NCBI RefSeq assembly: GCF_019931575.1
Contig: NZ_CP082923.1
Coordinates: forward strand, 3,906,001 to 3,970,000
Origin: Caulobacter segnis
GTDB lineage: Bacteria; Pseudomonadota; Alphaproteobacteria; Caulobacterales; Caulobacteraceae
Reading direction: 5' to 3'
DNA: 64,000 nt
Of the stretch, positions 28,692-38,086 are shown in pieces. How positions within the stretch are numbered: position 1 is the first letter of the stretch; each line of letters opens with the position of its first letter. The notes under the pieces were generated by a model. The model had not been told where the DNA came from and ran no database searches. It worked only from the letters and a program-made list of their open reading frames with translations. The position numbers and the translations under genes were made by a program.

Positions 28692-30377
28692 ATGGATGGC
28701 TCCGGAGGCGCGAACCTCGAAGGAGAGGATTACGGCCCGCGACGCCGCGTCGGCTCCGTGCGCGGCCGCCTCGTCCTCCTGACCGTCAGCCTGCTGGTCC
28801 CGGCCCTGCTGTCGATGGGCCTGCTGCTGGCCAGCGCCGATCGCGAGTCGCGCGGACAGCTCTACCAGCAGCTGGTCACCACCGCCCGGGCCCTGTCGGG
28901 CGCCGTCGACCGCCAGGCCGCCGTCGGCATCTCGGTCGCCGAGACCCTGGCCACCGACCAGGCCCTGCTCAACGGCGACTGGGCCGACTTCCACGCCCGC
29001 GCCCAGCGCGTGGCCCAGAAGCGGCCGGGCTGGATCGTCGTGTCCGACGTCGACGGCCAGCAGATTCTCAACACCCTCAAGCCCTACGGCGCGCCCCTGC
29101 CCCGGTCGACGCGCGCCAACGAGCTGACCACCGCCCTGCTGGCCGGCCGCAGCAAGATCTCGGACCTGCGCCAGGGCAAGGTCGCCGGCAGGCCGGTGAT
29201 CACGGTCGCCACCCCGATCATGGTCAAGGGCAAGCCCTACATCCTGGCCTATGTGGTGGAGGCGACCTCGTTCACCTCGGTGTTCCGCCAGCAGCGAGTG
29301 CCCGACAACTGGGTGGCCACCCTGCTGGACAACAATCGCCGGGTCATCGCCCGCTCGCGCCTCAACGAGAAATTCACCGGCGCCCTGGCCTCCAAGGACA
29401 TGGAGGAGAACCTGCGCCACTCCACCGAGGGCGTGAACAAGAGCCAGTCCCTGGAAGGCGTGCCGACGATGGTCGCCTACACGCGCTCGCCCCAGACCGG
29501 TTGGACCCTGGTGGTGGCCATCCCGCGCCAGGACCTGGCCAGCGCGGTCAATCGCTCGGTGGCCCTGGGCGGCGGGATCTTCCTGGTGCTGCTGGGCCTG
29601 GGGATCGCCCTGTCCCTGGTCTATTCGCGCCGCATCAACGACGAGATGCGCCAGCTGGTCCTGGACGCCCAGGCCATCGGCCGCCGCGAGAGCCTGCCGC
29701 CGGCCCCCACCGGCAGCCTGGAGGAGATCGCCGCCGTCCACGCCGCCCTGCGCTCGGCCTCGCGCGAGCTGAAGGCCCGCGAGGAACGCCAGGGGGTGAT
29801 GATTAACGAGCTGAACCACCGGGTGAAGAACACCCTGGCCACCGTCCAGGCCCTGGCGCGCCAGACCTTCGCCAAGGTGGACGGCGCGCCGCTGGAGGTG
29901 TTCACCGACCGGCTGATCGCCCTGTCGGCCGCCCACGACCTCCTGACCCGCAGCGGCTGGCGCGAGGCCGACATGGGCGCGCTGGTCGCCGCCAGCGTCG
30001 GCGCCCATGCCGAGCGCGTCGACCGGGCGGGGCCCGAGATCGCCCTGGCCCCGCACACGGCGGTGGGGCTGTCGATGGTGTTCCACGAGCTGGCCACCAA
30101 CAGCGCCAAGTACGGGGCCCTGTCGGCGACCGGCGGCCGGGTCGAGATCACCTGGCGGCTGGATCCGGTGACCGACGTCCTGGCCTTCTCCTGGCGCGAC
30201 GTCGGCGGCCCGCCGGTGACGCCGCCCGCCCAGCCCGGCTTCGGCACCCGCCTGATCGAGGGCTCCATCCGCCGCGAGCAGAAGGGCCAGGCCCGCTTCG
30301 ACTTCCGGCCCGACGGCCTGGTCTTCGAGGCCAGTCTGCCGCTGCCCGAGCAGGCGCGCTGGAGCAACGCGTTCTGA
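28692..30377 (+). CDS. HWE/HisKA_2-type sensor histidine kinase with periplasmic Cache domain
   Basis: 561 residues. A first membrane helix (about 27-47), a periplasmic dCache-like domain of about 235 residues with DVDGQQILNTLKPYG, and a second helix (about 293-315) lead to a cytosolic kinase. The phospho-acceptor is His376 in INELNHRVKNTLATVQALAR; the ATP part has HELATNSAKYGAL and lacks the usual G1/G2 spacing, as in HWE kinases. In alphaproteobacteria such kinases often feed the general stress response through PhyR-like regulators. No response regulator is next to it. Confidence 0.88.
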   Translation: MDGSGGANLEGEDYGPRRRVGSVRGRLVLLTVSLLVPALLSMGLLLASADRESRGQLYQQLVTTARALSGAVDRQAAVGISVAETLATDQALLNGDWADFHARAQRVAQKRPGWIVVSDVDGQQILNTLKPYGAPLPRSTRANELTTALLAGRSKISDLRQGKVAGRPVITVATPIMVKGKPYILAYVVEATSFTSVFRQQRVPDNWVATLLDNNRRVIARSRLNEKFTGALASKDMEENLRHSTEGVNKSQSLEGVPTMVAYTRSPQTGWTLVVAIPRQDLASAVNRSVALGGGIFLVLLGLGIALSLVYSRRINDEMRQLVLDAQAIGRRESLPPAPTGSLEEIAAVHAALRSASRELKAREERQGVMINELNHRVKNTLATVQALARQTFAKVDGAPLEVFTDRLIALSAAHDLLTRSGWREADMGALVAASVGAHAERVDRAGPEIALAPHTAVGLSMVFHELATNSAKYGALSATGGRVEITWRLDPVTDVLAFSWRDVGGPPVTPPAQPGFGTRLIEGSIRREQKGQARFDFRPDGLVFEASLPLPEQARWSNAF

Positions 30378-30387
30378 TGGCCAGGCC

Positions 30388-31296
30388 ATGACCAGCGAGA
30401 GCGCCCTGGTCTCGGCCTTCGTCCGCGACGAGCGCCTGCCGCCCAGCTTCGCCGACCTGGCGGCGCGCCTGCACCGGCCGCTGGCCCGCCGCCTGGCCTT
30501 CTGGGCCGAGGAGCGCGAGGGCGGCCCGCTGACGGTCGGGCTATGCGGCCCCCAGGGCTCGGGCAAGTCGACCCTGACCAGCCTGCTGGCCTGGCTGCTG
30601 GAGGCGCGCGGTCTGAAGGTCGCGACTCTGTCGATCGACGACCTCTACCTGCCCCGCGCCGCGCGCGAGCGGCTGGCCCGCGCGGTCCATCCGCTGCTGC
30701 GCACGCGCGGCGTCCCCGGCACCCACGACCCGGTCCTGGGCCTGGCGACGCTGGACGGCCTGGCCAGTCCGGGTCCCACCGCCCTGCCCCGTTTCGACAA
30801 GGCCGCCGACGATCGCGTCCCCGTCGCCGACTGGCCGGTCTTCGAGGGTCCAGCCGACATCGTGCTGCTGGAAGGCTGGTGCGTGGGGGCCCATCCCCAG
30901 CCGTCCGAGGCCCTGGCGGCGCCGGTCAACGCGCTGGAACGCGACGAGGACCCTGACGGAACCTGGCGCGGCTTCGCCAACGCCGCCCTGGCCGGTCCCT
31001 ACAGCGCCCTGTTCGCGCGCCTGGACCGCCTGGCGCTGATCACCGCCCCGGACTTCGCCGTCGTCCGCGCCTGGCGCGGCGAGCAGGAGGACAAGCTGCG
31101 CGCGCGCCTCGCCGATCTGGGCCGCGATCCCGGCCAGACGATGGATGGCCCCGCCCTCGACCGCTTCGTCGCCCACTACGAGCGCCTGACCCGCTGGATC
31201 GCCCAGGACCTGCCCGCCGCCGCCGACGTGGTCATCCGGCTGGACGCCGAGCGCCGACCGACGGAGAGTCTGACATCCCCTCGAGGAGACCCGTAA
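30388..31296 (+). CDS. D-glycerate 3-kinase-like P-loop kinase
   Basis: 302 residues. Walker A is GPQGSGKST (54-62); SIDDLYLPRAARERLA and the acidic LLEGWCVGAHPQ stretch belong to the plant/yeast-type glycerate kinase (GLYK) group related to uridine kinases. It would phosphorylate D-glycerate to 3-phosphoglycerate. It starts 11 bases after the HWE kinase and shares the TAATG overlap with the next small gene, so the three may be co-transcribed without obvious functional link. Confidence 0.82.
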   Translation: MTSESALVSAFVRDERLPPSFADLAARLHRPLARRLAFWAEEREGGPLTVGLCGPQGSGKSTLTSLLAWLLEARGLKVATLSIDDLYLPRAARERLARAVHPLLRTRGVPGTHDPVLGLATLDGLASPGPTALPRFDKAADDRVPVADWPVFEGPADIVLLEGWCVGAHPQPSEALAAPVNALERDEDPDGTWRGFANAALAGPYSALFARLDRLALITAPDFAVVRAWRGEQEDKLRARLADLGRDPGQTMDGPALDRFVAHYERLTRWIAQDLPAAADVVIRLDAERRPTESLTSPRGDP

Positions 31297-31496
31297 TGTG
31301 GCTGACCCCACGCCGAGCGGAAGGCGTCCGCATACTGGCCCTGGCGGTCGTCTTCGTTGTCGCCCTGGCCCTCGCCATCACCTTCAGCGTTCCCGGGTGG
31401 TCGTCGGTGCTGGCGCCGGACATGAGACTGCTCAATGTCATCGTCGGCGGGATCGTCGTGTCCCTGCTCGTCAGCGGGATCAGCAAGCTTCGCTAG
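31296..31496 (+). CDS. small two-helix membrane protein (66 residues)
   Basis: Two hydrophobic helices (ILALAVVFVVALALAITFSV and LNVIVGGIVVSLLVSGI) joined by a short loop. Its ATG shares one base with the stop of the glycerate kinase gene (TAATG), and CGAGGAG precedes it. No family recognised. Confidence 0.65.
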   Translation: MWLTPRRAEGVRILALAVVFVVALALAITFSVPGWSSVLAPDMRLLNVIVGGIVVSLLVSGISKLR

Positions 31497-31519
31497 AAAT
31501 GGCGAACAACGTTCCCTAA

Positions 31520-31969
31520 ATGGCGGGCATGACCGCCTATACGAACGAAGCCATCGCCGCCCTCGCCGAACGCCTGCTGGACCGGACCCTGCCCAAGGAC
31601 CAGTGGACCCACGCCGCCCACCTGACGGCCACCCTGCGCCTGGTCCGCGTCCGCGACGCGGGACTGGAGCGCGACCTGCCGAACATCATCCGCGCCTACA
31701 ACGTCGCGGTCGGCGGGGTGAACGACGACCACGGCGGCTATCACGAGACCATCACCCAGGCCTATCTGGCCGGCATCCGCGCCTTCGCCGCCGGCCTGGC
31801 CCCGGAAACGCCCGACGCCGAGGCCGCCGCCGCCCTGCTGGCCACGCCGATGGGCGACAAGGCCTGGCCCCTGACCCACTGGTCGCGCGAGCGCCTGTTC
31901 TCGGTCGAGGCCCGGCGGGGCTGGGTGGATCCAGACCTGAAGGCCCTGGCGCATCCGCCTGGGGCGTGA
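31520..31969 (+). CDS. conserved hypothetical protein (149 residues)
   Basis: Soluble, helical protein. Its conserved look comes from WTHAAHLTATLRLVR, YHETITQAYLAGIRAF and GDKAWPLTHWSRERLFSVEA with GWVDPDL, a pattern I know from unnamed proteobacterial proteins; histidines in THAAH and YHET could bind a metal. Function unknown. An ATG at 31529 (MTAYTNE) is an equally good start. Confidence 0.72.
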   Translation: MAGMTAYTNEAIAALAERLLDRTLPKDQWTHAAHLTATLRLVRVRDAGLERDLPNIIRAYNVAVGGVNDDHGGYHETITQAYLAGIRAFAAGLAPETPDAEAAAALLATPMGDKAWPLTHWSRERLFSVEARRGWVDPDLKALAHPPGA

Positions 31970-31970
31970 G

Positions 31971-32006
31971 GAAACGCGACCGCGATGGGCGCGCGCCGGT
32001 CGTTTC
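31971..32006. terminator. hairpin between convergent genes, possible bidirectional terminator
   Basis: GAAACGCGACCG (31971-31982) faces CGGTCGTTTC (31997-32006) with a small bulge, between the convergent genes ending at 31969 and 32031. The minus strand reading is followed by few T residues, so termination strength is uncertain. Confidence 0.35.
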
Positions 32007-32030
32007 GGCCTTGCTCGATGAGGCGAACGC

Positions 32031-33185
32031 TCAGCGGGCCGCGTCCGCCGCTGAATCGATGCGCCGTTTCGCCCCCGCCTCCGCGGCGGTAAGTCTGGCC
32101 CGATAGGCCTCAAGCCTCGCCCGCAGCGCGTCGTGGCGCGCCTTCAACAAGGCCTTGGCGTCCTCCCGGAAGGATACGGGGCGGCCGGCCACTTCGCGAT
32201 CCGTGAGGTCGATGGACATGGCCGTGTCCTCGTCAGTGGCGAGAATTGAGACGCAGGTCTCGGCGTCGGTGATGGCGATGCTGGTCGCCACATTGTTGTC
32301 GGTCGTGGCGATGCTGGTCGCGACCTCGTTGTCCGTCCGTCGGATCGATTCCCGCACTTCCGCCGTGAATCGCTCGAGCTCCGCCGCGTTGGACAGGTTG
32401 ACGAACCCGCCGCCGCCCGCGCGCGCGACCGCGGTCAGTTTCGCAGCCTCGCCCGACGGCAGGTTGAAGCCGATGACGTTGACGATCGCCCGCGTGCGGC
32501 CGCTGTTGATCCGACGGGCGACGGCCACGGGATCGCCGCCGCACGTCTCTTCCCCGTCCGACACGACATAGATGACCTGCTCTCCGGGCGTGGCGGAGGC
32601 GGCCAGCAGCGCTTCGGCCCGATCGAGTCCGGCGGCCAGCGGCGTCCATCCGACCGCGCGGACCTGCCCCAGCGCCGCGCGGAGTGGCCCCTGATCCGCC
32701 GACATCGGCGCGAGCACGTCGATGGCGGAACAGGATTTCGCCTTGCCGGCCTGGCTATTGTCGCCCTGCTGGCCAAAGACCAGCAGAGACGTCTGCACCG
32801 ACGCGGGCAGTCCGTCGACGAAGCCGAGCGCCGCCTCCCGCGCCAGCTCGAGCTTGGTCCGCCCGCCCATGCGTCCGGCCATCGAACCGGACCCGTCGAT
32901 CATCACGATCACGCGGGTCGGCGGAACCCGCGGGGCGATGTCGCCGACAGGACCCTTCAGCGCCGGCTGCTTAAGCGCCACATCCTCTTTGAAGCACGTG
33001 TCCGGATCCTTCTTCGTGAACTGGGCGACATAGGCCCGAGCCTCCGCCGAACCTCTCGGGACTTTTCCCCCCGCTTTGGCCTGGTCGCGGTCCGCGGCGC
33101 TCTGACCGCCCGAGGGGCCTCCGCAGCCGATCAGCGTAAGGGCCAGCGCACAGGTCACGAGACTACGAACTGGAACGGCCTTCAT
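32031..33185 (-). CDS. VWA-domain lipoprotein with 11-residue C-terminal repeats
   Basis: 384 residues from the ATG at 33185. The signal peptide ends in the lipobox LTLIGCGG, so it is a lipoprotein. The von Willebrand A domain (about 90-270) has the MIDAS start MIDGSGSMAGRMGG and a later TP/DGEE part (YVVSDGEETCGGD). Residues 284-338 consist of five 11-residue repeats beginning TDNEVATSIAT, TDNNVATSIAI, TDAETCVSILA, TDEDTAMSIDL and TDREV. A charged helix (RHDALRARLEAYRARLTAAE) ends the protein. The function is unknown; VWA lipoproteins often mediate protein contacts at the envelope. Confidence 0.82.
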   Translation of the reverse strand: MKAVPVRSLVTCALALTLIGCGGPSGGQSAADRDQAKAGGKVPRGSAEARAYVAQFTKKDPDTCFKEDVALKQPALKGPVGDIAPRVPPTRVIVMIDGSGSMAGRMGGRTKLELAREAALGFVDGLPASVQTSLLVFGQQGDNSQAGKAKSCSAIDVLAPMSADQGPLRAALGQVRAVGWTPLAAGLDRAEALLAASATPGEQVIYVVSDGEETCGGDPVAVARRINSGRTRAIVNVIGFNLPSGEAAKLTAVARAGGGGFVNLSNAAELERFTAEVRESIRRTDNEVATSIATTDNNVATSIAITDAETCVSILATDEDTAMSIDLTDREVAGRPVSFREDAKALLKARHDALRARLEAYRARLTAAEAGAKRRIDSAADAAR

Positions 33186-33344
33186 TTCCGCGTCCTCTCG
33201 GGCAGAGTGAGACGCCGAGCGTAGCAGACCAGCACGGATTGGCTCGACATTACCTGCCGAGGCAGCCCGGCCCCGGCATTTCTTGAACCGGCTGTACAAA
33301 AAACCGAAAGACCAGGCCGCGCGGTCGGTCTAAGAGCGCCGGCC

Positions 33345-34439
33345 ATGATCGCGCGTCTCCACACCCTCGTCCGGGGCAAGAGCCCTATCCGGCCGATCGA
33401 CGCCCTGCGCGGCGGCGCGGGGGCGCTGCTGGGCCTGCTGTTCGCTGGTCTGCTGGGGCGTTTCGCCGTGGGCGGCGCCGATTGGCTGCACCCGCTGCTG
33501 GTCGCGCCGATCGGGGCGTCGGCGGTGCTGGTGTTCGCCGTGCCGGCCAGTCCGCTGGCCCAGCCACGTTCGGTGCTGGGCGGCAACATCGTCTCCGCCC
33601 TGGTCGGGATCACCGTGGCCATGCTGGTCCCCCAGACCCTGGTCGCTGCGCCCCTGGCCGTGGGGGCCGCGATCGCGACGATGATGCTGCTGGGCTGCCT
33701 GCACCCGCCGGGCGGGGCCGTGGCCCTGATCTGCGTGATCGGCGGGCCCAAGGTGGCCGAGGCCGGCTACCTGTTCGCGTTCAATCCGGTGGCGGTCGAC
33801 TCCCTGCTGCTGACCGGCGCGGGGATGATCTGGGGCCGGCTCACCGGCCACTCCTATCCGCACCGCCCGCCCGTCGCCCCGGCCAGCCCGCACGGCACCA
33901 AGGATCCCGCCCCGGCCGCCCGGATCGGCTACAGCACCACCGACCTGGATGTGGCCCTGGCCCGCTACGGCGAGCTGCTGGACGTCAGCCGCGAGGACCT
34001 GGACGCCCTGTTCCGCGAGGTCGAACTGTCGGCCGCCCAGCGCCTGCACAGCCAGATCCGCTGCGGCGACGTGATGTCCCGCGACGTCATCAGCCTGCAC
34101 CACGACCAGTCGGCCGAAAGCGCTCTTGCGTACATGCGCGAGCACGACCTGCGCGCCGCCCCGGTGGTCGACGCCGAGAACCGGGTGATCGGCATGGCCC
34201 GCCGCGCCGAGCTGCAGACCAATCGCCGGCGCAAGGTCGAGGCGGCGCTGGACCCGTTCGTCCACAAGGTCATGGAAGGCACGCCCGTCGCGGCCCTGCT
34301 GCCGATCCTGTCCAGCGGCCACACCCACGAGGCCATGGTGGTCGACGGCGAGCGACGGCTGATCGGGGTGATCACCCAGACGGACCTGATCGCGGTGCTC
34401 TACCGGGCGCACATCGTCGAAAGCGTGGTGGGGAGCTAA
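33345..34439 (+). CDS. HPP family membrane protein with tandem CBS domains
   Basis: 364 residues. The N-terminal 170 residues form four to five helices with the HPP signature GCLHPPGGAVAL (118-129). Two CBS domains follow (about 230-355): CGDVMSRDVISLHHDQSAE and the second with GHTHEAMVVDGERRLIGVI. CBS pairs usually bind adenine nucleotides. Some HPP proteins transport nitrite in plastids and cyanobacteria; the role in this organism is not known. Confidence 0.88.
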   Translation: MIARLHTLVRGKSPIRPIDALRGGAGALLGLLFAGLLGRFAVGGADWLHPLLVAPIGASAVLVFAVPASPLAQPRSVLGGNIVSALVGITVAMLVPQTLVAAPLAVGAAIATMMLLGCLHPPGGAVALICVIGGPKVAEAGYLFAFNPVAVDSLLLTGAGMIWGRLTGHSYPHRPPVAPASPHGTKDPAPAARIGYSTTDLDVALARYGELLDVSREDLDALFREVELSAAQRLHSQIRCGDVMSRDVISLHHDQSAESALAYMREHDLRAAPVVDAENRVIGMARRAELQTNRRRKVEAALDPFVHKVMEGTPVAALLPILSSGHTHEAMVVDGERRLIGVITQTDLIAVLYRAHIVESVVGS

Positions 34440-34478
34440 TTCCGCGCGCCACTCACTCTCTCGCTCGCTCCTTCAATT

Positions 34479-34511
34479 TGCCTTCCTAGGCACAAGGCCT
34501 AGGAAGGCAAG
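34479..34511. terminator. bidirectional terminator between HPP-CBS gene and chemoreceptor gene
   Basis: TTGCCTTCCTAGGC (34479-34492), loop ACAAG, GCCTAGGAAGGCAA (34498-34511): a perfect 14-base-pair stem between two convergent genes. T-runs on either side are short, but stem strength and position fit a shared terminator. Confidence 0.6.
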
Positions 34512-34516
34512 AATGG

Positions 34517-36727
34517 TTATGCAGCGCGGCGAGCAGCAGCGCCCCGTCCCAGCCGGAAGCGGCCGACCAGGTCCATCAGCCGCGCGCCCTGGCCGGCCAG
34601 GGCCTGGTCGGCGACGCGGGCGTTCTCGACCATGGCCAGGTTCGCTTGCGTGAAGCGCTCAATCTCGGCGACCTCGCCGTTGACGGCCGAGAGGTCCTGG
34701 GCCTGTTCGCGGACCGACGAGGCGATGCGGGTGGCGGCCGCGTCGATGCCGGCCATGCGGCCGGCGACGCCGTGCAGGGCCGCGCCGGTGCGCTCGACCT
34801 GGGCCACGCCCGCCTCGACGCGGACGTTCGATTCGCCGATCAGGGTCTTGATCTGCCGGGCCGAGTCCGCCGAGCGCTGGGCCAGGGCCCGGACTTCCTG
34901 GGCGACCACCGCGAAGCCGCGACCGGCCTCGCCCGCCCGGGCCGCCTCGACCCCGGCGTTCAAGGCCAGCAGGTTGGTCTGGAAGGCGATCTCGTCGATC
35001 AGGCCGACGATGTCGCCGATCTGGCGCGAAGAGGCGTCGATCTCGCCCATGGTGCGGGCGGACTCGCTGACCAGCGACCCGCCTTCGTCGGCCTCGGTGC
35101 GCGCTGAAGCGACCAGGCGACGGGTCTCGTCGGCCCCGCCGGCGACCTCGCCCATGGCGCCGGTGACGGCGTTCAGCGAGCCTGCGGCGCGCTCCAGGCC
35201 CTGGGCCTGGCGCTCTGTGCGACGGGCCAGCTCGGTGGACGATTGCGAGAGGGTGTCGCTGGCCGCGCCGATCGCGTCGGCGGCCTCGGCGATCTCGCCG
35301 ATCGCCTGGTCCAGGCTCTCGACGGCGCGGTTGAAGTCTGCGCGCAGCGGCTCGTAGACCGGCGCGAACGGACCGGCGATGCGGCGGGAAAGGTCGCCCT
35401 CGGCCACGGCGGCCAGGGCCTCGCCCACCTGGCGGACCACGGCGGTCTGCTCGTCGATCGACAGGGTCAGGGCGGCGGCGCGGTCGCGGTCGGCGTCGGC
35501 GGCCTGGCGCAGGGCGTCCTGCTGGTCGCGCAGGGCCTGGGCTCGCTCCAGCTCGGCGCGCAGGGTCTCCAGCGAGCGGGCGATCGAACCGATCTCGTCG
35601 GCGCGCTCCAGCTCGGCCACCGGCTGGTCGTAGCGGTGCTCGGCCATCACCCGTACGGTGTCGCGCAGGGTCAGCAGCGGCTTGGCGATCAGCTTGCGCG
35701 AGGTCGCGGCCAGCACGCCCAGGGCGGCCAGCAGCAGCACCAGGCCGCCGATGGCCAGGCCCAGGGCCAGCTGCCGCGCGGGGGCCAGCAGGGCCTCCTC
35801 GGTGACGTCGACCACCACCGCCCAGGTCGCGCCCGAGGCCAGCCGCACCGGGGCCACCAGGCGCTCGGCGCGCTTGTCGCCGATCTTGACGCCCGCGATC
35901 ACGGTCGGCCCGCCGCCGGCGATCACGGCCTTGATCTGGTCCAGGCCCGGATCGGCATAGGCCTTCATGCGCAGCGCCGCCTCGGGGTGCGAGACCCACA
36001 GGCCGCCGGGCGAGACCAGCATGGCGCGGCCGCCGTCGAAGGGCTTCAGGGCGTTGAGGCGACCGGCGATGTCGTCCAGCGCCAGGTCGGCGCCCATGAC
36101 CCCCACGGTCTTGCCGCCCGCGATCACCGGGTAGGTGATCGAGGTCATCAGCACGTACTTGGTCTGGCCGCCGTCGGTGATGTTGTCGCGATAGGGCTCC
36201 AGGATCGCCGGCTTGCCGCTGTCGAAACTGGTCTTGAAGAAGTCCTCGCCGAACTCGTTGTCCTCGCCCTGCTCGGCGGTCAGGGTGTCGCCGTTGCGCA
36301 CCCAGTAGCCGATGAAGCGCCCCTGGGCCGTCGAGCCCAGGTCGGCGCGGCCGGCGACGGCGGCGTCGTCGCCCAGCGCGCCGGGCGCGAACATCAGCCA
36401 GCCGCCCAGCATGGTCTTGGACGCGGCCGAGATCGGCTTCAGCTGGGCCAGGTACTGGGCGCGGTCGCGCTGGCCGGCCTCGTAGGACGCGGCGAACAGG
36501 CCGGCCGAAGCCCGAACGACGGCGTCGGCGTCGTCCAGGTCGTTCTTGATCTCCTGGCCGGTCTGGGCGGTCACGGTGGCGGCGTAGCGCTCGGCCAGGC
36601 CGCGCATTGCCTTGCCGCTCTGCCAGGTGATCAGCAGCGATCCCGCGATCAGCAGCGCGCCAAGCGCGGCGCCGCCCGCCGTCATCAGCTTTCCAGCCAA
36701 CGACAACCGCTTGAACGCTCCGATCAT
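34517..36727 (-). CDS. methyl-accepting chemotaxis protein with periplasmic Cache domain
   Basis: 736 residues from [14 protein letters not shown]. Membrane helix 1 (about 18-38), a dCache-like periplasmic ligand-binding domain of about 270 residues (with [15 protein letters not shown] and the small-molecule pocket part [18 protein letters not shown]), membrane helix 2 (about 315-340), HAMP ([20 protein letters not shown]) and a long signalling coiled coil. The signalling tip is [20 protein letters not shown]. No C-terminal CheB/CheR pentapeptide is visible. The inverted repeat at 36785-36805 lies upstream, in the region shared with a GST gene. Confidence 0.92.
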   Translation of the reverse strand: MIGAFKRLSLAGKLMTAGGAALGALLIAGSLLITWQSGKAMRGLAERYAATVTAQTGQEIKNDLDDADAVVRASAGLFAASYEAGQRDRAQYLAQLKPISAASKTMLGGWLMFAPGALGDDAAVAGRADLGSTAQGRFIGYWVRNGDTLTAEQGEDNEFGEDFFKTSFDSGKPAILEPYRDNITDGGQTKYVLMTSITYPVIAGGKTVGVMGADLALDDIAGRLNALKPFDGGRAMLVSPGGLWVSHPEAALRMKAYADPGLDQIKAVIAGGGPTVIAGVKIGDKRAERLVAPVRLASGATWAVVVDVTEEALLAPARQLALGLAIGGLVLLLAALGVLAATSRKLIAKPLLTLRDTVRVMAEHRYDQPVAELERADEIGSIARSLETLRAELERAQALRDQQDALRQAADADRDRAAALTLSIDEQTAVVRQVGEALAAVAEGDLSRRIAGPFAPVYEPLRADFNRAVESLDQAIGEIAEAADAIGAASDTLSQSSTELARRTERQAQGLERAAGSLNAVTGAMGEVAGGADETRRLVASARTEADEGGSLVSESARTMGEIDASSRQIGDIVGLIDEIAFQTNLLALNAGVEAARAGEAGRGFAVVAQEVRALAQRSADSARQIKTLIGESNVRVEAGVAQVERTGAALHGVAGRMAGIDAAATRIASSVREQAQDLSAVNGEVAEIERFTQANLAMVENARVADQALAGQGARLMDLVGRFRLGRGAAARRAA

Positions 36728-36784
36728 TCCAGTCCCCCGACTCGACTCAAAGGAGAAGGAAGCTTGGTAAACCTTGCAGAACGT

Positions 36785-36805
36785 TGAACGAGTGATCATC
36801 GTTCA
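36785..36805. promoter_or_regulatory. 7-7-7 inverted repeat between divergent chemoreceptor and GST genes
   Basis: TGAACGA (36785-36791), spacer GTGATCA, TCGTTCA (36799-36805). Perfect arms of seven with a seven-base spacer, centred between the two start regions. It looks like a dimeric repressor site. Confidence 0.4.
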
Positions 36806-36837
36806 CGCAACAAGACGTACATGACGGGGAGCGTCCG

Positions 36838-37500
36838 ATGATCGTAGTCCACCACCTGAACAACTCGCGCAGCCAGCGGGTGCTGTGGCTGCTGGAGGAG
36901 TTGGGTCTCCCCTACGAGATCAAGCGCTACGAGCGCGACGCCAAGACCATGCTGGCCCCGCCCGAGCTGAAGGCCATCCACCCGCTCGGCAAGTCGCCGG
37001 TGATCACCGACGGCGACAAGGTCATCGCCGAGACCGGGGCGATCGTGGAGTACATCCTGGAAAACTACGGCGACGGCCGGCTGATCCCGGCGGCGGGCAC
37101 GCCCGAGCGCCTGCGCCATACCTACTGGCTGCACTACGCCGAGGGCTCGGCCATGACGCCGCTGCTGCTGAAGCTGGTCTTCACCGCCCTGCCCGCCCGC
37201 GCGCCCGGGCTGATGAAGGGCCTGGTCAAGTCGATCGCCGGCAAGGCCCAGGCCAGCTTCGTCGACCCGCAGCTGAAAGCCCATGTCGACTACTGGGAGG
37301 CCGAGCTTTCCAAGTCCGAATGGTTCGCCGGAAGCGAGATGACCGGGGCCGACATCATGATGAGCTTCCCGCTGGAGGCCGGCGCCGCGCGGGGCGGGGC
37401 CTCGACCCGTCCGCATGTGAAGGCGTTCCTGGCCAAGATCCACGCCCGCCCCGCCTACCAGCGCGCCCTCGAGCGCGGCGGGCCATACGCCTATGCATGA
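36838..37500 (+). CDS. glutathione S-transferase family protein
   Basis: 220 residues. The N-terminal domain begins MIVVHHLNNSRSQRVLWLLE; the Ser residues in NNSRSQR are the candidate thiolate-stabilising residues, as in beta/theta-like classes. PLGKSPVITDGDKVIAETGA is the glutathione-binding loop and EMTGADIMMSFPLEAG the C-domain N-cap. GGGGAG stands before the ATG. Function is probably detoxification. Confidence 0.9.
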   Translation: MIVVHHLNNSRSQRVLWLLEELGLPYEIKRYERDAKTMLAPPELKAIHPLGKSPVITDGDKVIAETGAIVEYILENYGDGRLIPAAGTPERLRHTYWLHYAEGSAMTPLLLKLVFTALPARAPGLMKGLVKSIAGKAQASFVDPQLKAHVDYWEAELSKSEWFAGSEMTGADIMMSFPLEAGAARGGASTRPHVKAFLAKIHARPAYQRALERGGPYAYA

Positions 37501-37601
37501 GGGCGCCTACGCCCGAGGGTGACTGCTGACAGGTCCCGGCGCCCTGGCGTGAAACCGTCGCGGACATCGGTTACCGTCAGGGAAACCCGAGGAGGAACGC
37601 A

Positions 37602-38030
37602 ATGAAGATCGTCACCAGCCTCTCGTTCAAGGGCGAGTGCCGCCAGGCCTTCGACTTCTACGCCCAGGTGCTGGGCGGCAAGGTCACCGCCGCCTTCCCG
37701 TTCGGCGAGGGCCCGCCCGGCGGCCCGCCGATGGATCCCCAGTACAAGGACTGGCTGATGCACGCCTGGCTGGACGTCGGCGACCAGTCGATCATGGGCG
37801 CGGACATGCCGCCCGAGTTCGCCCCCAACATCGACAAGCCCAAGAACGGCTTCGACGTCACCTACCACACCGACGACCCGGCCGAGGCCCGCCGGGTGTT
37901 CGACGCCCTGTCCGAAGGCGGCAAGGTCGGCATGCCCTTCGCCGAGACCTTCTGGTCCCCGGGCTATGGCAGCCTGACCGACAAGTTCGGCATCCCGTGG
38001 ATGATCAACACCACGCCCAAACAGGGGTGA
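37602..38030 (+). CDS. VOC family protein (PhnB/glyoxalase-like)
   Basis: 142 residues with the two babbab units of the vicinal-oxygen-chelate fold: FKGECRQAFDFYAQVLGGKV at the N-terminus and GYGSLTDKFGIPWMINT at the C-terminus. The PhnB-like subgroup has few metal ligands and no known enzymatic activity. It is followed by an esterase gene on the opposite strand. CGAGGAGG lies before the ATG at 37602. Confidence 0.85.
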   Translation: MKIVTSLSFKGECRQAFDFYAQVLGGKVTAAFPFGEGPPGGPPMDPQYKDWLMHAWLDVGDQSIMGADMPPEFAPNIDKPKNGFDVTYHTDDPAEARRVFDALSEGGKVGMPFAETFWSPGYGSLTDKFGIPWMINTTPKQG

Positions 38031-38086
38031 GGACATAGACGGCGGAGGCCCGCCGCGAGCGCGCCTCCGCCGTCATCCGGAGCGGT

